64,000 bases of DNA from JBFHQE01 sp041592335. GTDB lineage: Bacteria; Pseudomonadota; Gammaproteobacteria; Thiohalobacterales; Thiohalobacteraceae. Below the pieces are notes generated by a model that had not been told where the DNA came from, ran no database searches, and saw only the letters and a program-made list of their open reading frames with translations. The stretch is from NCBI GenBank assembly GCA_041592335.1, contig JBFHQE010000001.1:391171-455170 (forward strand). The letters are read 5' to 3'. The translations under genes were made by a program, and so were the position numbers. This document shows positions 52,337-61,629 of this stretch, piece after piece (the first letter of the stretch is position 1; every line of letters begins with the position of its first letter).

Positions 52337-53436
52337 CGGTATTGCAGGTCTTGCCTGCGCTGGAATCCGGTGGTGTGGAACGCGGCACCCTCGAGGTTGC
52401 CAATGCGCTGGTGCATGCGGGGCATCGTTCCATGGTGATGTCATCAGGCGGTCAGCTGGTGCCGCACCTGGTCGATCGCGGCTCGGAACATTTCGAATGG
52501 CCCATTGGCAAAAAATCGCTCTGGACCTTGCGGCTGGTGAGACGGATGCGCAAGTTCCTCGAAACAGAGCGCGTGGACATTCTGCATTTGCGTTCACGCA
52601 TGCCGGCCTGGATCGGTTATCTCGCCTGGCGCGGCATGAATCCGCGCACACGGCCGCGCCTGGTAACCACGGTGCATGGACTTTATTCGGTGAACCGTTA
52701 TAGCCGGGTGATGACTTATGGCGAAAAAATCATCGCGGTCTCGGATGCGGTGCGCCGCTATATTCTGGATAACTATCCACGAGTGGATGATTCCCGCATC
52801 GTGACTATCCATCGTGGTGTCGATCCGCAAATCTTTCCTTATGGGTATCGGCCGTCTGCGCACTGGTATCAGTCTTTTCCCTATCTGCTGGACAAACACG
52901 TGCTGACCATCGTGGGTCGCCTGAGTCGTCTGAAGGGGCATGAAGACTTTATCGAACTGATAGCGCGCCTGCGACATCAGGGTATAAATGTTCACGGTCT
53001 TATCGTCGGGGGCGAGGAACCGGGACGGGCAGCCTACGCCAAAGAGTTGCGCGAGCAGGTTGCCGAGCGCGAACTGGAAGGCGATATCACCTTCATGGGA
53101 AACCGTTCCGATGTGCGTGAGATCTATGCGGCATCGAATATCGTGGTCTCCCTTTCCCATCGTCCTGAATCTTTTGGCCGCACAGTGATGGAAGCCCTGT
53201 CGCTCGGCGTACCTGTCGTCGGGTATGAGCATGGCGGTGTCGGTGAGATTTTGACCAATGTGCTGCCGGAAGGTTGTGTCTCGGTGAATGATCTGGATGC
53301 CCTCACCGCCAGGGCCATGGCTTTTCTCGATAAGCCACCGCATGTGCCGGACAGCAAGGAATACACTTTGCAGCGCATGCTGGATGAAACCCTCGGCCTG
53401 TACCAGTCTTTGGCAACCAGTCGGCACGCTTCATGA
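52318..53436 (+). CDS. Glycosyltransferase family 4 (LPS core)
   Basis: The 372-residue GT-B protein has VLQVLPALESGGVERGTLEVA, TTVHGLYSVNRYSRVM, LTIVGRLSRLKGHEDFIELI and the donor region HRPESFGRTVMEALSLGVPVVGY. It overlaps the ELM1 gene by 19 bp and the next gene by 4 bp. It adds a sugar to the LPS inner or outer core; which one is not predictable. Confidence 0.88.
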   Translation: MASRRLTVLQVLPALESGGVERGTLEVANALVHAGHRSMVMSSGGQLVPHLVDRGSEHFEWPIGKKSLWTLRLVRRMRKFLETERVDILHLRSRMPAWIGYLAWRGMNPRTRPRLVTTVHGLYSVNRYSRVMTYGEKIIAVSDAVRRYILDNYPRVDDSRIVTIHRGVDPQIFPYGYRPSAHWYQSFPYLLDKHVLTIVGRLSRLKGHEDFIELIARLRHQGINVHGLIVGGEEPGRAAYAKELREQVAERELEGDITFMGNRSDVREIYAASNIVVSLSHRPESFGRTVMEALSLGVPVVGYEHGGVGEILTNVLPEGCVSVNDLDALTARAMAFLDKPPHVPDSKEYTLQRMLDETLGLYQSLATSRHAS

Positions 53437-54467
53437 GCTCGGATACCCTGGTGATCCAGCCGCTCCCGGGAATAGGGGATATGGTGTGGCACCTGCCCGC
53501 GTTGCATGCCATTGCGGCGCAATCCAGAACCGGGACAGTGGACGTGCTGACCAAGCCCAGGTCAAAAGCCGATCAGCTGTTGCAGGGAGACAAGAGTGTT
53601 TCCGAAGTGCTCTGGTTAAATCGCGATGGGCAGCACAAGGGTGTCAGTGGCATGCTTGCATTGGCGCGAGAGTTGAAGCACAGGCATTACCAGTCCGTCT
53701 GGGTTTTGCATGACAGCCTGCGTTACCTGCTGGCGGCTCGCTTGGCCGGTGTGCCGCGAAGGGTTGGTTACGGGCCGGCCTGGCGGAAACTGCTGTTGAG
53801 CGATTGCGCCTGTTTTAGCCGCAAAGAAATGAAGCTGCACCCGATCGAGAAAGCGGCGCTGCTTTTCTCCCGGCGGTTTCGTCAGGATCTGGCGTCAGAG
53901 CCCGAGCTGTTGGCGGATGCGGATGCGCTTGCGGCGATGAAGTCGCGTTTTCCGGCACTTGGTAAAGGCTGGATCGCGGTAGGAATCGGCAGTAGCGAGC
54001 CGGTGAAGCAATGGGGAGCAGTGCGATTTAGCGAACTCTGCATTGCGCTTGGTGAGATACCGGGTGTGCGGCTGGTGCTGGTGGGTGGCCCCGGTGAAGC
54101 CGATATTGCAGCGCAGATTGTCCAGGCTGCTTCCCGGCGCAATATCGATATTGCCACGGGGCTGGATCTGAATATTCGCGATACGGTGGCGTTGCTCAGT
54201 TTATGTAGCCTGTATGTCGGTAACGATACCGGGTTTTTAAACGTGGCGGCGGCAACGGGCGTGCATGCGATGGGCTTGTTTGGCGGGTCTCCACCGCTGC
54301 GGCATGCCGGGCATATTCACTGCGTATTGCCGGATGATGGCAGTCAGCCCGAATATGGAACGCCCTTTATGGACAGGATCAGCGTGGCAACCGTGCTGCA
54401 GTCGTGTCGCCAATTGCTGCCGGATGTTATGTCGCCGTCTTCGAGTGTTGAGGGGAAACAGGTTTGA
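53433..54467 (+). CDS. Glycosyltransferase family 9 (heptosyltransferase-like)
   Basis: The 344-residue protein has the GT9 pattern: LVIQPLPGIGDMVWHLPAL at the start, a WaaF-type middle, and YVGNDTGFLNVAAATGVHAMGLFGG at the ADP-heptose site. It likely transfers heptose from ADP-heptose to the LPS core. It overlaps both neighbours by 4 bp, so the group is translationally coupled. Confidence 0.87.
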   Translation: MSSDTLVIQPLPGIGDMVWHLPALHAIAAQSRTGTVDVLTKPRSKADQLLQGDKSVSEVLWLNRDGQHKGVSGMLALARELKHRHYQSVWVLHDSLRYLLAARLAGVPRRVGYGPAWRKLLLSDCACFSRKEMKLHPIEKAALLFSRRFRQDLASEPELLADADALAAMKSRFPALGKGWIAVGIGSSEPVKQWGAVRFSELCIALGEIPGVRLVLVGGPGEADIAAQIVQAASRRNIDIATGLDLNIRDTVALLSLCSLYVGNDTGFLNVAAATGVHAMGLFGGSPPLRHAGHIHCVLPDDGSQPEYGTPFMDRISVATVLQSCRQLLPDVMSPSSSVEGKQV

Positions 54468-55651
54468 GTCTTCAAGCAGTGCGGGATGCTTTTTTCAGGA
54501 TTGGCTGGTTGTTACCGGTGCTAGGTCCACTGACCCAGGTTGGCGGTCGCGCCCTGTTCAATATCCTGCTGCTGGTTTATCTCGTCTGGGGATTGCTGGC
54601 GGTGCCCGGCAGGCGCGTTGAGATCCCGAAAGCGGCGTTGCTGCTGTGGGGGGCGCTCCTGGCCGGTTACGGCCTGAGTATAGTTAGTGCCGTGGATGCG
54701 AACAGCGCATTTCACGAGTGGGTGAAGTTTGCACTGCATAGCACGGTATTTTATTTCATGCTGGTGGTGTTGCAGGAACAACCGGAGAAAGTGTCAGAGC
54801 TTGCTAGAGCGCTCGGTCTTATGGGGCTGTGCCTGATTGTCCTGTTGTTTATCAAACTGTTCTGGCAGATGGGGGAGGCTGATTTCCTGCCCACCTCGCA
54901 CATGAAGGAAGATAATCTGCCGTTTATTATGCCGTTCGTGCTCTATTTCCTGATGACTGTTGGCAAGGTTCAACTGCGGAAATGGCTGACGATGACGGTG
55001 CTTCTGGTAGCGCTTTCCTATATTGCCTTGTCGCAGGGCCGGGCGGCATTGCTGGCGCTGCTGGTCATGCTGTTCTTTTATGGCTTGTGGATATTGCGCT
55101 GGCGGTTGTCCGTGATGCTGGGCGCTATATCGGCCTTGTTGTTGCTGGCGGTCGCGCTGAGTTATGACACCTTTTTCCGCATCAAGAATGAATCGGGTTG
55201 GGTCGAGATACTGGACCGGTTCACCAGTTACCGCACTCGCTTGTGGCGGCAGGCATTGGAGAACCCGCCTGATAATCTTTTGCTGGGTGTCGGCATGGCG
55301 AACGCCAGTGCATATGCGGATGTGGTTCGCGTGAACGTCCACGAAAAGGTCAGCCACTTGCACAATTTTCTCTTTGATGCCTGGTACGAGACGGGCATCG
55401 TGGGGCTGGTGGTAATGCTGGGCTTTATTGCGATTCCCCTGCTACTGGCATGGCGCGCAAGGTCAGGCGCCGAGACCGGAGAGAATTCGCGCCGGGCATT
55501 GATGGCGCTCTTCATGGTGTCGGCATTTGCAATTCTCACCGCAGGATTGTTGAGCTTCTCCTATGCGTCTCGCCAGTTTGCTTTTTATCTTCCGGTAATG
55601 CTGGCCGTCTTGTGGGTGTTATCCGGGCGGCAACGGCTGCAGTCTTCCTAG
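54464..55651 (+). CDS. O-antigen ligase family membrane protein (WaaL-like)
   Basis: The 395-residue protein has about 11 hydrophobic segments and the Wzy_C/WaaL signature: LSQGRAALLALLVMLFFYGLW, then a periplasmic loop with RLWRQALENPPDNLLLGVGM and KVSHLHNFLFDAWYETGIVGLVV. In an LPS core locus this is most likely the ligase that joins O-antigen to lipid A-core. It starts at TTG 54464, overlapping the preceding stop by 4 bp. Confidence 0.85.
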   Translation: MSLQAVRDAFFRIGWLLPVLGPLTQVGGRALFNILLLVYLVWGLLAVPGRRVEIPKAALLLWGALLAGYGLSIVSAVDANSAFHEWVKFALHSTVFYFMLVVLQEQPEKVSELARALGLMGLCLIVLLFIKLFWQMGEADFLPTSHMKEDNLPFIMPFVLYFLMTVGKVQLRKWLTMTVLLVALSYIALSQGRAALLALLVMLFFYGLWILRWRLSVMLGAISALLLLAVALSYDTFFRIKNESGWVEILDRFTSYRTRLWRQALENPPDNLLLGVGMANASAYADVVRVNVHEKVSHLHNFLFDAWYETGIVGLVVMLGFIAIPLLLAWRARSGAETGENSRRALMALFMVSAFAILTAGLLSFSYASRQFAFYLPVMLAVLWVLSGRQRLQSS

Positions 55652-55666
55652 CGCGGTCCTGGCAGA

Positions 55667-56659
55667 GTGGCAGATAAACAGCGAGTATTGATTATCAAGC
55701 TGGGCGCGCTGGGTGACGTGGTAATTGCGACGCCGCACATTGCGACCATTCTGGAAGCCTTTCCCGAAAGCGAAGTGCATTTGCTGACATCGCCTCCATT
55801 CGCTGGACTGTTTTCCTCCCATGAGCGATTGCATGTTACGGCGATGCCGCGTAAAGGCTTCGGCGCCATGTGGCAAACGATTCTGTGGCTGCGCCGGATG
55901 CGCTTTTCGGTGGTGTTTGATCTGCAGGGCTCGGACCGAAGCCGCGTGATGACACTATTGTCCGGTGCTTCGCAGCGGGTCGGTCTGGGCCCGTCATTGA
56001 TCTATACTCAGCGGCCGACGCAGGATGACAGCAGTACCCCCGTGTTTGAGCGCTTGAACGTACTGTTGCAGTCCGCCGGTCTGCCCGTAGCCGAACCCTG
56101 TCCGCAATTATGGGTTGAGCAGGAGGCTTATGCCGTTGTCGATCGCTGGTTGCGCGAACGCAAAGTGAATAAACCCCTGGCGCTGTTGCATGCCGGTTCC
56201 AGTGCGCGCTGGCTATCCAAGCGTTGGCCGGAGGCGCGGTTTCTCGAACTGGCGCGACAGATAGAGGCCGCTGGCTTTCAGGTTGTCTGGCTGGGTGGTG
56301 GCGATGAGCATGCGCTCAATGAAAGGCTGGCCAGCCAGACAGGTATCGACGCGACCGCTGCTTTCAGTATTGCCGAGCTTGCGGCACTGGCGAGTCGGGC
56401 GGCGTTTGCCGTGGTGAATGACTCTGGCCCCATGCATGTTATTTCCACGGCGAATATTCCTGTCTATGCCTTTTTCGGTCCGACTAACTGGAAACGTAGT
56501 CATGCCATCGGTCAGGCATCGCGAGTCATTTATCATCCGGTTGAATGCGCACCCTGTCATTTGCCGGTCTGCCCGAGCGAGCGGCGTCATCAGTGCATGG
56601 AAGCAATTTCCGTGGAATCGGTGCTGGCGCGCTTACGACAGGACGGCGTTGTTACCTGA
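55667..56659 (+). CDS. Glycosyltransferase family 9 (heptosyltransferase-like)
   Basis: The 330-residue protein has VLIIKLGALGDVVIATPHIA at the start, FDLQGSDRSRVMTLLSGA, LLHAGSSARWLSKRWPEARF and VVNDSGPMHVISTANIPVYAFFGPTN, typical of LPS heptosyltransferases. A C-terminal cysteine cluster (ECAPCHLPVCPSERRHQCM) is common in the WaaQ/RfaQ-like branch. GTG 55667 is the chosen start. It converges on the next gene with an 8-bp overlap. Confidence 0.88.
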   Translation: MADKQRVLIIKLGALGDVVIATPHIATILEAFPESEVHLLTSPPFAGLFSSHERLHVTAMPRKGFGAMWQTILWLRRMRFSVVFDLQGSDRSRVMTLLSGASQRVGLGPSLIYTQRPTQDDSSTPVFERLNVLLQSAGLPVAEPCPQLWVEQEAYAVVDRWLRERKVNKPLALLHAGSSARWLSKRWPEARFLELARQIEAAGFQVVWLGGGDEHALNERLASQTGIDATAAFSIAELAALASRAAFAVVNDSGPMHVISTANIPVYAFFGPTNWKRSHAIGQASRVIYHPVECAPCHLPVCPSERRHQCMEAISVESVLARLRQDGVVT

Positions 56660-57725
56660 GTTTTTGTAACAGCTCGGTATACAGGTTCTGATAAGCCGAT
56701 ACGATTACCTGTTCGCTGAATTTTTCATTCAGGGTATTGAGTCCTTGCTCGCTCAGCTGTGTGCGGAAACTGTCATCCTCAAGCAATTGTTGTAGTGCGC
56801 GGGCAAGGGCATCAGGGTCCTGCAGCGGTGTCAGCAGGCCATTCACTTCATGCGTAATGAGCTCATTGCCACCCAACGAGGCGGTGGAAACAATCGGCTT
56901 GTGATGTGACCAGGCCTCCAGGATCACGTTGCCCAGGGTTTCATGCCGGGAAGGCAGGACGATAATGTCCGCCAGCGAAAACCAGGGAGAGGTATCGGTC
57001 TGCCAGCCTGCCCAGCGAATCCGGTCGTCCAGTTGTAATTGTCTGGCATATTGATGCAATTCTTCCCGCATTGGGCCGTCGCCCGCGATTACAAGCATGA
57101 TGCGGCGATCGTTCACGGAAGTCGGGAGTTTGGCAAAGGCGGCGACCAGGTCCTCGATGCCCTTGTTTGGGTGCAAGCGGCTGGCGGCCAGGATGATCAG
57201 GGCGTCGGCGGGTATGTCGTGTTGTGTGCGTAATTTTTCGAGTGCGCCCGTTTCGGGTGGCGCGGCGGGATTGAAAAAATTGCCGATATAAAACACCCGC
57301 TCGCGGGGTAAGCCTTCATTGACCAGGTGGTCGCAAAGCGCCAGGGTATTGCCTACCCAGGCATGCGCATGGCGATAACCTTTCAGGTTGTAGTACCCGC
57401 CCAGCCGGGCAACATGGATGGGTCGTTGACCCCGTGGGAAATGTGTCAGTCGCGTGGCGCGTCCCATGTAGGTTTGCACAATGTCAGTGTCGTTGAGCCG
57501 TGCGGTGTGTTTAATTTTTCGTGCTGAAAAAAAATCCCATACGCTACGCATCGCAACAGGTGTGCGCGTAATCGCCGACTCCAGCGATTGATCGACAATG
57601 CTGCCGGGGGGGTGCATGGCATGCACGGTCTCGCCGGCCCTGGCCAGAGCGGGCAGCAGCCGCAGGTAAAAACACTCGGCGCCGCCAGAGCCCTTGCTGC
57701 CGATGATGTGCAGGCTACGAGGCAC
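56652..57725 (-). CDS. Glycosyltransferase family 4
   Basis: The 357-residue GT-B protein has LHIIGSKGSGGAECFYLRLL, ILAASRLHPNKGIEDLVAAF and the donor region SRHETLGNVILEAWSHHKPIVS. It belongs to the leftward LPS group (lpxL, DUF6165, GT9, GT4), overlapping the upstream GT9 gene by 11 bp. The sugar is unknown. Confidence 0.87.
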   Translation of the reverse strand: MPRSLHIIGSKGSGGAECFYLRLLPALARAGETVHAMHPPGSIVDQSLESAITRTPVAMRSVWDFFSARKIKHTARLNDTDIVQTYMGRATRLTHFPRGQRPIHVARLGGYYNLKGYRHAHAWVGNTLALCDHLVNEGLPRERVFYIGNFFNPAAPPETGALEKLRTQHDIPADALIILAASRLHPNKGIEDLVAAFAKLPTSVNDRRIMLVIAGDGPMREELHQYARQLQLDDRIRWAGWQTDTSPWFSLADIIVLPSRHETLGNVILEAWSHHKPIVSTASLGGNELITHEVNGLLTPLQDPDALARALQQLLEDDSFRTQLSEQGLNTLNEKFSEQVIVSAYQNLYTELLQKLR

Positions 57726-58623
57726 GCGTCAGTGACTCCATGTCCAGTATGGTCGTGGCGACGGCTTCGGGTGTTAGTTTGCCCAGGTTGTTTTCCGGAC
57801 TGGTCAGCCAGTGGGCACTCTTACCCCAGGGGTGGTATCGCTCAGGATTACCGGGGCCGAACAATGTCATGGTGGGAGTGCCGACAGCGCTGGCTATATG
57901 GCCCAGGCCCGAGTCATTGCCAATGAAGAAAGCCGTTTTTTTCAGGATTGCGGCGGCATCCAGCAGCCCGGTCTGGCCAGCCAGGTTTACACAGGGCAGT
58001 TCACAGTGTTGCGCAATTGTCTGGCAGCGATCCTTGTCACCTGGGCCACCCAGCAAGACGATGCCTGAAAACTGCGACTGTAATTTCTGTACCAATGTAC
58101 TGAAATATTCCGTTGACCAGATTTTCGGTTCCCAGTTGGCGCCGGGTGCCAGTGCAAGCCATCGACCTTCGGGCAAGGTTTGCGTCAATGTCGTTGCGTG
58201 TTCCTGTTCTGCTTCACTGAGCCATACCTGGCACTCGGGAATCTGTCGGTCGGGATTGATGCGGTCGATGATGGAGATGAGGTCTTCGACTGCATGAGGG
58301 CCGTAGGCCTTGTGGTTCCACTTGGTCAGGCGTTGCTTTGCGCGTAACAGCCAGGCCAGTCCATCGGTGCGCAGATCAACGACCAGTTCGTAGCGGGTTT
58401 TGCGCAGTTGCCGGATGAGTTGCAGCACCCCTTTCCAGCCGGCTTTTTTGTCCTTGTGGTAATGGGTTCCACGGTAGGGGCAATGCTGGAAGAGTTCGCT
58501 GGAGCGCCTGTCGCAGACGAGATCGATGCTGGCTGTGGGATAAATCTGATGCAGGCGTTCCAGTACCGGCGTTGTCATAATGGCATCGCCGATATTGCTT
58601 AGCGAGATCATCAGAATCTTCAT
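57715..58623 (-). CDS. Glycosyltransferase family 9
   Basis: The 302-residue protein has MISLSNIGDAIMTTPVLERL, VDLRTDGLAWLLRAK, ALAPGANWEPKIWSTEYF and FIGNDSGLGHIASAVGTPTMTLFGP. This is the heptosyltransferase family layout. It is one of three GT9 genes in the locus, so the LPS core may carry several heptoses. It starts 8 bp after the DUF6165 gene. Confidence 0.88.
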   Translation of the reverse strand: MKILMISLSNIGDAIMTTPVLERLHQIYPTASIDLVCDRRSSELFQHCPYRGTHYHKDKKAGWKGVLQLIRQLRKTRYELVVDLRTDGLAWLLRAKQRLTKWNHKAYGPHAVEDLISIIDRINPDRQIPECQVWLSEAEQEHATTLTQTLPEGRWLALAPGANWEPKIWSTEYFSTLVQKLQSQFSGIVLLGGPGDKDRCQTIAQHCELPCVNLAGQTGLLDAAAILKKTAFFIGNDSGLGHIASAVGTPTMTLFGPGNPERYHPWGKSAHWLTSPENNLGKLTPEAVATTILDMESLTRAS

Positions 58624-58631
58624 GCGGATTA

Positions 58632-59033
58632 TCAGGAACTGGAGGATTGGTAATCTGAATAGGATTTTTCTTCCACGAGATCAGAACCCAGCTTGATGTT
58701 CAGGCGTTTCTTGATATCGGCGCGCTGGTCATTGGTGACATAAACGGCGCGGGCTAGCGCGATGAATCCATCATCAAAGCACTGGTTGCGTTCCTTGTCG
58801 CGAATATCGTCTTCGATTTCCCAGAGTTGCTCGTTCACGCGCTTCAGTTCGGAGAATTCAGGTTCCAGTTCGGCGCTTGCATAGAGGGACTCGGACCAGG
58901 TCTTGCGCAATCTGTTCAGCTCATTGTTAACGTTGCCGAGTTTCTGCGGGTCGGTAATGCGTTCTGATTTGATTTCCAGAATGGTGATCTTGTCGAGAAA
59001 CTCGCCGACAGAAAGAGGCGTCTGAATGCTCAT
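58632..59033 (-). CDS. DUF6165 family protein
   Basis: The 133-residue soluble, mostly helical protein starts MSIQTPLSVGEFLDKITILE and has a coiled-coil-like middle (NVNNELNRLRKTW and FSELKRVNEQLWEIEDDIRD). No membrane segment or catalytic motif is visible. Members are seen in LPS loci beside glycosyltransferases; the function is unknown. It is in the same leftward unit as the GT9 and GT4 genes. Confidence 0.82.
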   Translation of the reverse strand: MSIQTPLSVGEFLDKITILEIKSERITDPQKLGNVNNELNRLRKTWSESLYASAELEPEFSELKRVNEQLWEIEDDIRDKERNQCFDDGFIALARAVYVTNDQRADIKKRLNIKLGSDLVEEKSYSDYQSSSS

Positions 59034-59097
59034 ATTGCAGTGGATCTTTTGAGTCGAAAAACTGCATTGTACACGCTGGAAGCGGGCAGGCGTACCT

Positions 59098-60015
59098 TCA
59101 ATAGGGCGAGCTGCTGCCTGCCGGCTGCGTTTTAAAACGCCGGTGTACCCAGAGATACTGCTCCGGATGCTGGCGCACCGCTGCCTCGATCAGATCATTG
59201 ATGCGCTGGCTGTCGGCAGTTTCGTCATCACCGGGAAATTGATCCAGCGCCGCCTGCAATTCCAGGCTATAGCCGGAGCCATCCGCGTTGCGGTGCTGGA
59301 AGAAGGGAACGACCTTCGCGCCGGTCATACGCGCCAGTCGCGAGGTGGCGGTGATGGTGGCGGCGGTCTGGCCGAAGAAGGTGGCGAAGACACTGTTTTC
59401 CCGGCCGTAGTTCTGATCCGGTGCGTACCAGACCGGCGTGTTCTGTTTCAGGCTGCGGATCATGCCGCGCATGTCATCGCGGGAGATGGCTTTTTCAAAA
59501 TGATGTTCGCGTGCCTGGCGCATGACCGATTCAAACGCCGGGTTCTTGTGCTCCCGGTACAGCACATGAAACGGGCGATGCAAAGCCAGTAGGCGCCCGC
59601 CAATCTCCAGGTTAACGAAGTGCGCGCTGAGCAGGATCACGCCCTTGCCTGCGGCCAGTGCCGCGTCGAGATGTTCCAGTCCTCGGATGTGCGCCAGCGG
59701 CGCCAGTTTGTGTGCCGGAGTCCACCAGCTCATGGCGGTTTCAACAATGCCCTGGCCGAGACTGGTGAAGTGGCGCCGGAGCAGTTGTAGCTGTTCTGGC
59801 GGTGACAGTTCGGGAAAACAGAGTCGGATATTGGTGCGGGCGATATGACGCCGACGGCTGGCCAGGTGGTAGGCGATCTGGCCGAGAACACGCCCGGCCA
59901 TCATCTGCAACCGGTAGGGTGCCCGGGCCAGCAACCAGCCAAGCGCCAGCCCTGACCAGACCGGCCAGTAGCGGGGGTGTTTTGGATTGGGCGATTGGCT
60001 CATGAACGACGGCAT
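59098..60015 (-). CDS. lpxL: Lipid A acyltransferase (LpxL/HtrB family)
   Basis: The 305-residue inner-membrane protein has an N-terminal hydrophobic segment, the HX4E catalytic motif in LLSAHFVNLEIGG, VLYREHKNP and WYAPDQNYG, with the C-terminal EQYLWVHRRFKTQP typical of LpxL. It adds a secondary acyl chain to Kdo2-lipid IVA. Two starts are near (60015, MPSFMSQ, and 60003, MSQ); GGTAG lies before the first. LpxL or LpxM cannot be told apart with certainty. Confidence 0.88.
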   Translation of the reverse strand: MPSFMSQSPNPKHPRYWPVWSGLALGWLLARAPYRLQMMAGRVLGQIAYHLASRRRHIARTNIRLCFPELSPPEQLQLLRRHFTSLGQGIVETAMSWWTPAHKLAPLAHIRGLEHLDAALAAGKGVILLSAHFVNLEIGGRLLALHRPFHVLYREHKNPAFESVMRQAREHHFEKAISRDDMRGMIRSLKQNTPVWYAPDQNYGRENSVFATFFGQTAATITATSRLARMTGAKVVPFFQHRNADGSGYSLELQAALDQFPGDDETADSQRINDLIEAAVRQHPEQYLWVHRRFKTQPAGSSSPY

Positions 60016-60108
60016 TCTACCGGCTGCGTGCAGCTGGCGAAACCAGACCGCGCGCCGCGGAGTGCTGTGCTATTATCGCCGCACCGTTGAATTCAAAGTA
60101 TTTATTGC

Positions 60109-61545
60109 ATGAAGCTGTCGATTCCCTCATTTGAAAATGCCCGGGTGCTGGTGATTGGCGATGTGATGCTGGATCGCTACTGGCATGGCAGTACCGGCCG
60201 GATCTCGCCCGAGGCGCCGGTGCCGGTGGTGCACGTCAGGGAGAGTGAGGAACGACCCGGCGGCGCGGGCAATGTGGCGCTGAACGTGACCTCGTTGCTG
60301 GCGCATTGCGATGTGATTGGCGTGACGGGCAACGATGAGCCGGCCGACAGCCTGGAACAGCGCCTGACGTCGGCCGGGGTAAGCTGCCATTTCCAACGCC
60401 TGGCCAATGCGCCGACCATCACCAAGCTGCGTGTGATCAGCCGTCACCAGCAGTTGATCCGGCTGGATTTCGAAGACGGCTTTGCGGATTTCGATGATGC
60501 CGCAATGCAGACAGAGTTCCAGCGCCTGCTCGCGGGCTGCGGCGCGGTGGTGATTTCGGATTATGGCAAGGGTGCGTTGCGCTCGATTCCCACCCTGATC
60601 AATGCGGCGCGCGCGGCGAACAAACCGGTGCTGGTCGATCCCAAGCTGACCGATTTCACCGCCTACAGTGGCGCCAGCCTGATTACGCCGAACCTGAAAG
60701 AGTTCGAGGCCGTGGTCGGCCCCTGTCCGGATGAAACGACCCTGATCGAAAAAGGCATGGAGCTGATCGAGCTGCATGACCTCGGTGGCTTGTTGATCAC
60801 GCGCGGTGAGCAGGGCATGACGCTGCTGCGCGCGGGCCAGCCGGAATTGCACCTGCCGGCCGAGGCGCGCGAGGTATTCGATGTGACCGGTGCCGGCGAT
60901 ACGGTGATTGCCACCATTGCCGCCGGACTGGCAGCGGGCGAGCCGCTGGAACGGGCGACGGCGCTGGCCAATGTGGCGGCGGGCATCGTGGTCGGCAAGC
61001 TGGGTACGGCAACAGCGTCGGTGCATGAACTGCGGCGTGCACTGAACCAGCAGCATGGCGAGGCCGGGTATGGTGTCGTCAGCGAGACGCAGCTACAGGT
61101 TGCGGTGGAAGATGCGCGCGCGCATGGCGAACGCATTGTCATGACCAACGGTTGTTTCGATATCTTGCATGCCGGGCATGTGGGTTACCTGGCCGAGGCG
61201 AAAAAACTGGGCGATCGCTTGATCGTGGCGGTGAACGATGATGCATCGGTGCGCCAGTTAAAAGGCGAAGGTCGGCCGGTAAACCCGGTGGATCGGCGCA
61301 TGACGGTACTGGCGGCGCTGGAAAGCGTCGACTGGGTGGTGCCGTTTGGTGAAGATACGCCTGAACGTTTGATGTGCAGCATTCTGCCGGATGTGCTGGT
61401 GAAGGGCGGCGATTACCAGCCGCATGAAATCGCCGGGCATGATTGCGTCAAGGCCAATGGCGGCGAGGTGATCGTGCTGGGATTTGAAGAAGGCTGCTCG
61501 ACGACCGGCATGATTGAGCGGATTCGGCAGACGGAACGAGATTGA
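60109..61545 (+). CDS. hldE: Bifunctional heptose 7-phosphate kinase / heptose 1-phosphate adenylyltransferase
   Basis: The 478-residue fusion has a PfkB-type kinase first (VLVIGDVMLDRYWHGS, RPGGAGNVALNV and FDVTGAGDTVIATIAAGLA) and a nucleotidyltransferase from about 345 (TNGCFDILHAGHVGYLAEAK). It makes ADP-D-glycero-heptose for the LPS core. hldD follows after a REP repeat. The length is normal. Confidence 0.97.
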   Translation: MKLSIPSFENARVLVIGDVMLDRYWHGSTGRISPEAPVPVVHVRESEERPGGAGNVALNVTSLLAHCDVIGVTGNDEPADSLEQRLTSAGVSCHFQRLANAPTITKLRVISRHQQLIRLDFEDGFADFDDAAMQTEFQRLLAGCGAVVISDYGKGALRSIPTLINAARAANKPVLVDPKLTDFTAYSGASLITPNLKEFEAVVGPCPDETTLIEKGMELIELHDLGGLLITRGEQGMTLLRAGQPELHLPAEAREVFDVTGAGDTVIATIAAGLAAGEPLERATALANVAAGIVVGKLGTATASVHELRRALNQQHGEAGYGVVSETQLQVAVEDARAHGERIVMTNGCFDILHAGHVGYLAEAKKLGDRLIVAVNDDASVRQLKGEGRPVNPVDRRMTVLAALESVDWVVPFGEDTPERLMCSILPDVLVKGGDYQPHEIAGHDCVKANGGEVIVLGFEEGCSTTGMIERIRQTERD

Positions 61546-61551
61546 TTCCTG

Positions 61552-61600
61552 GTAGGAGCGAGCTTGCTCGCGAACTGTTCGCGGCCAGGGCCGCTCCTAC
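61552..61600. repeat. REP-like inverted-repeat pair (copy C)
   Basis: GTAGGAGCGAGCTTGCTCGC facing TTCGCGGCCAGGGCCGCTCC, followed by TAC. The core is identical to the copy at 50193, 11.4 kb away. It lies 30 bp before the hldD start. Confidence 0.9.
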
Positions 61601-61629
61601 AGGAGAGAACAGGCTATAAGAGGAAAGCT

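Noticed and set aside
61564..61629. Extended N-terminus of HldD (and likewise IlvE from 50205)
   Set aside because: The extra codons are the REP repeat read in frame; both genes have good ATG starts with ribosome-binding sites further down.
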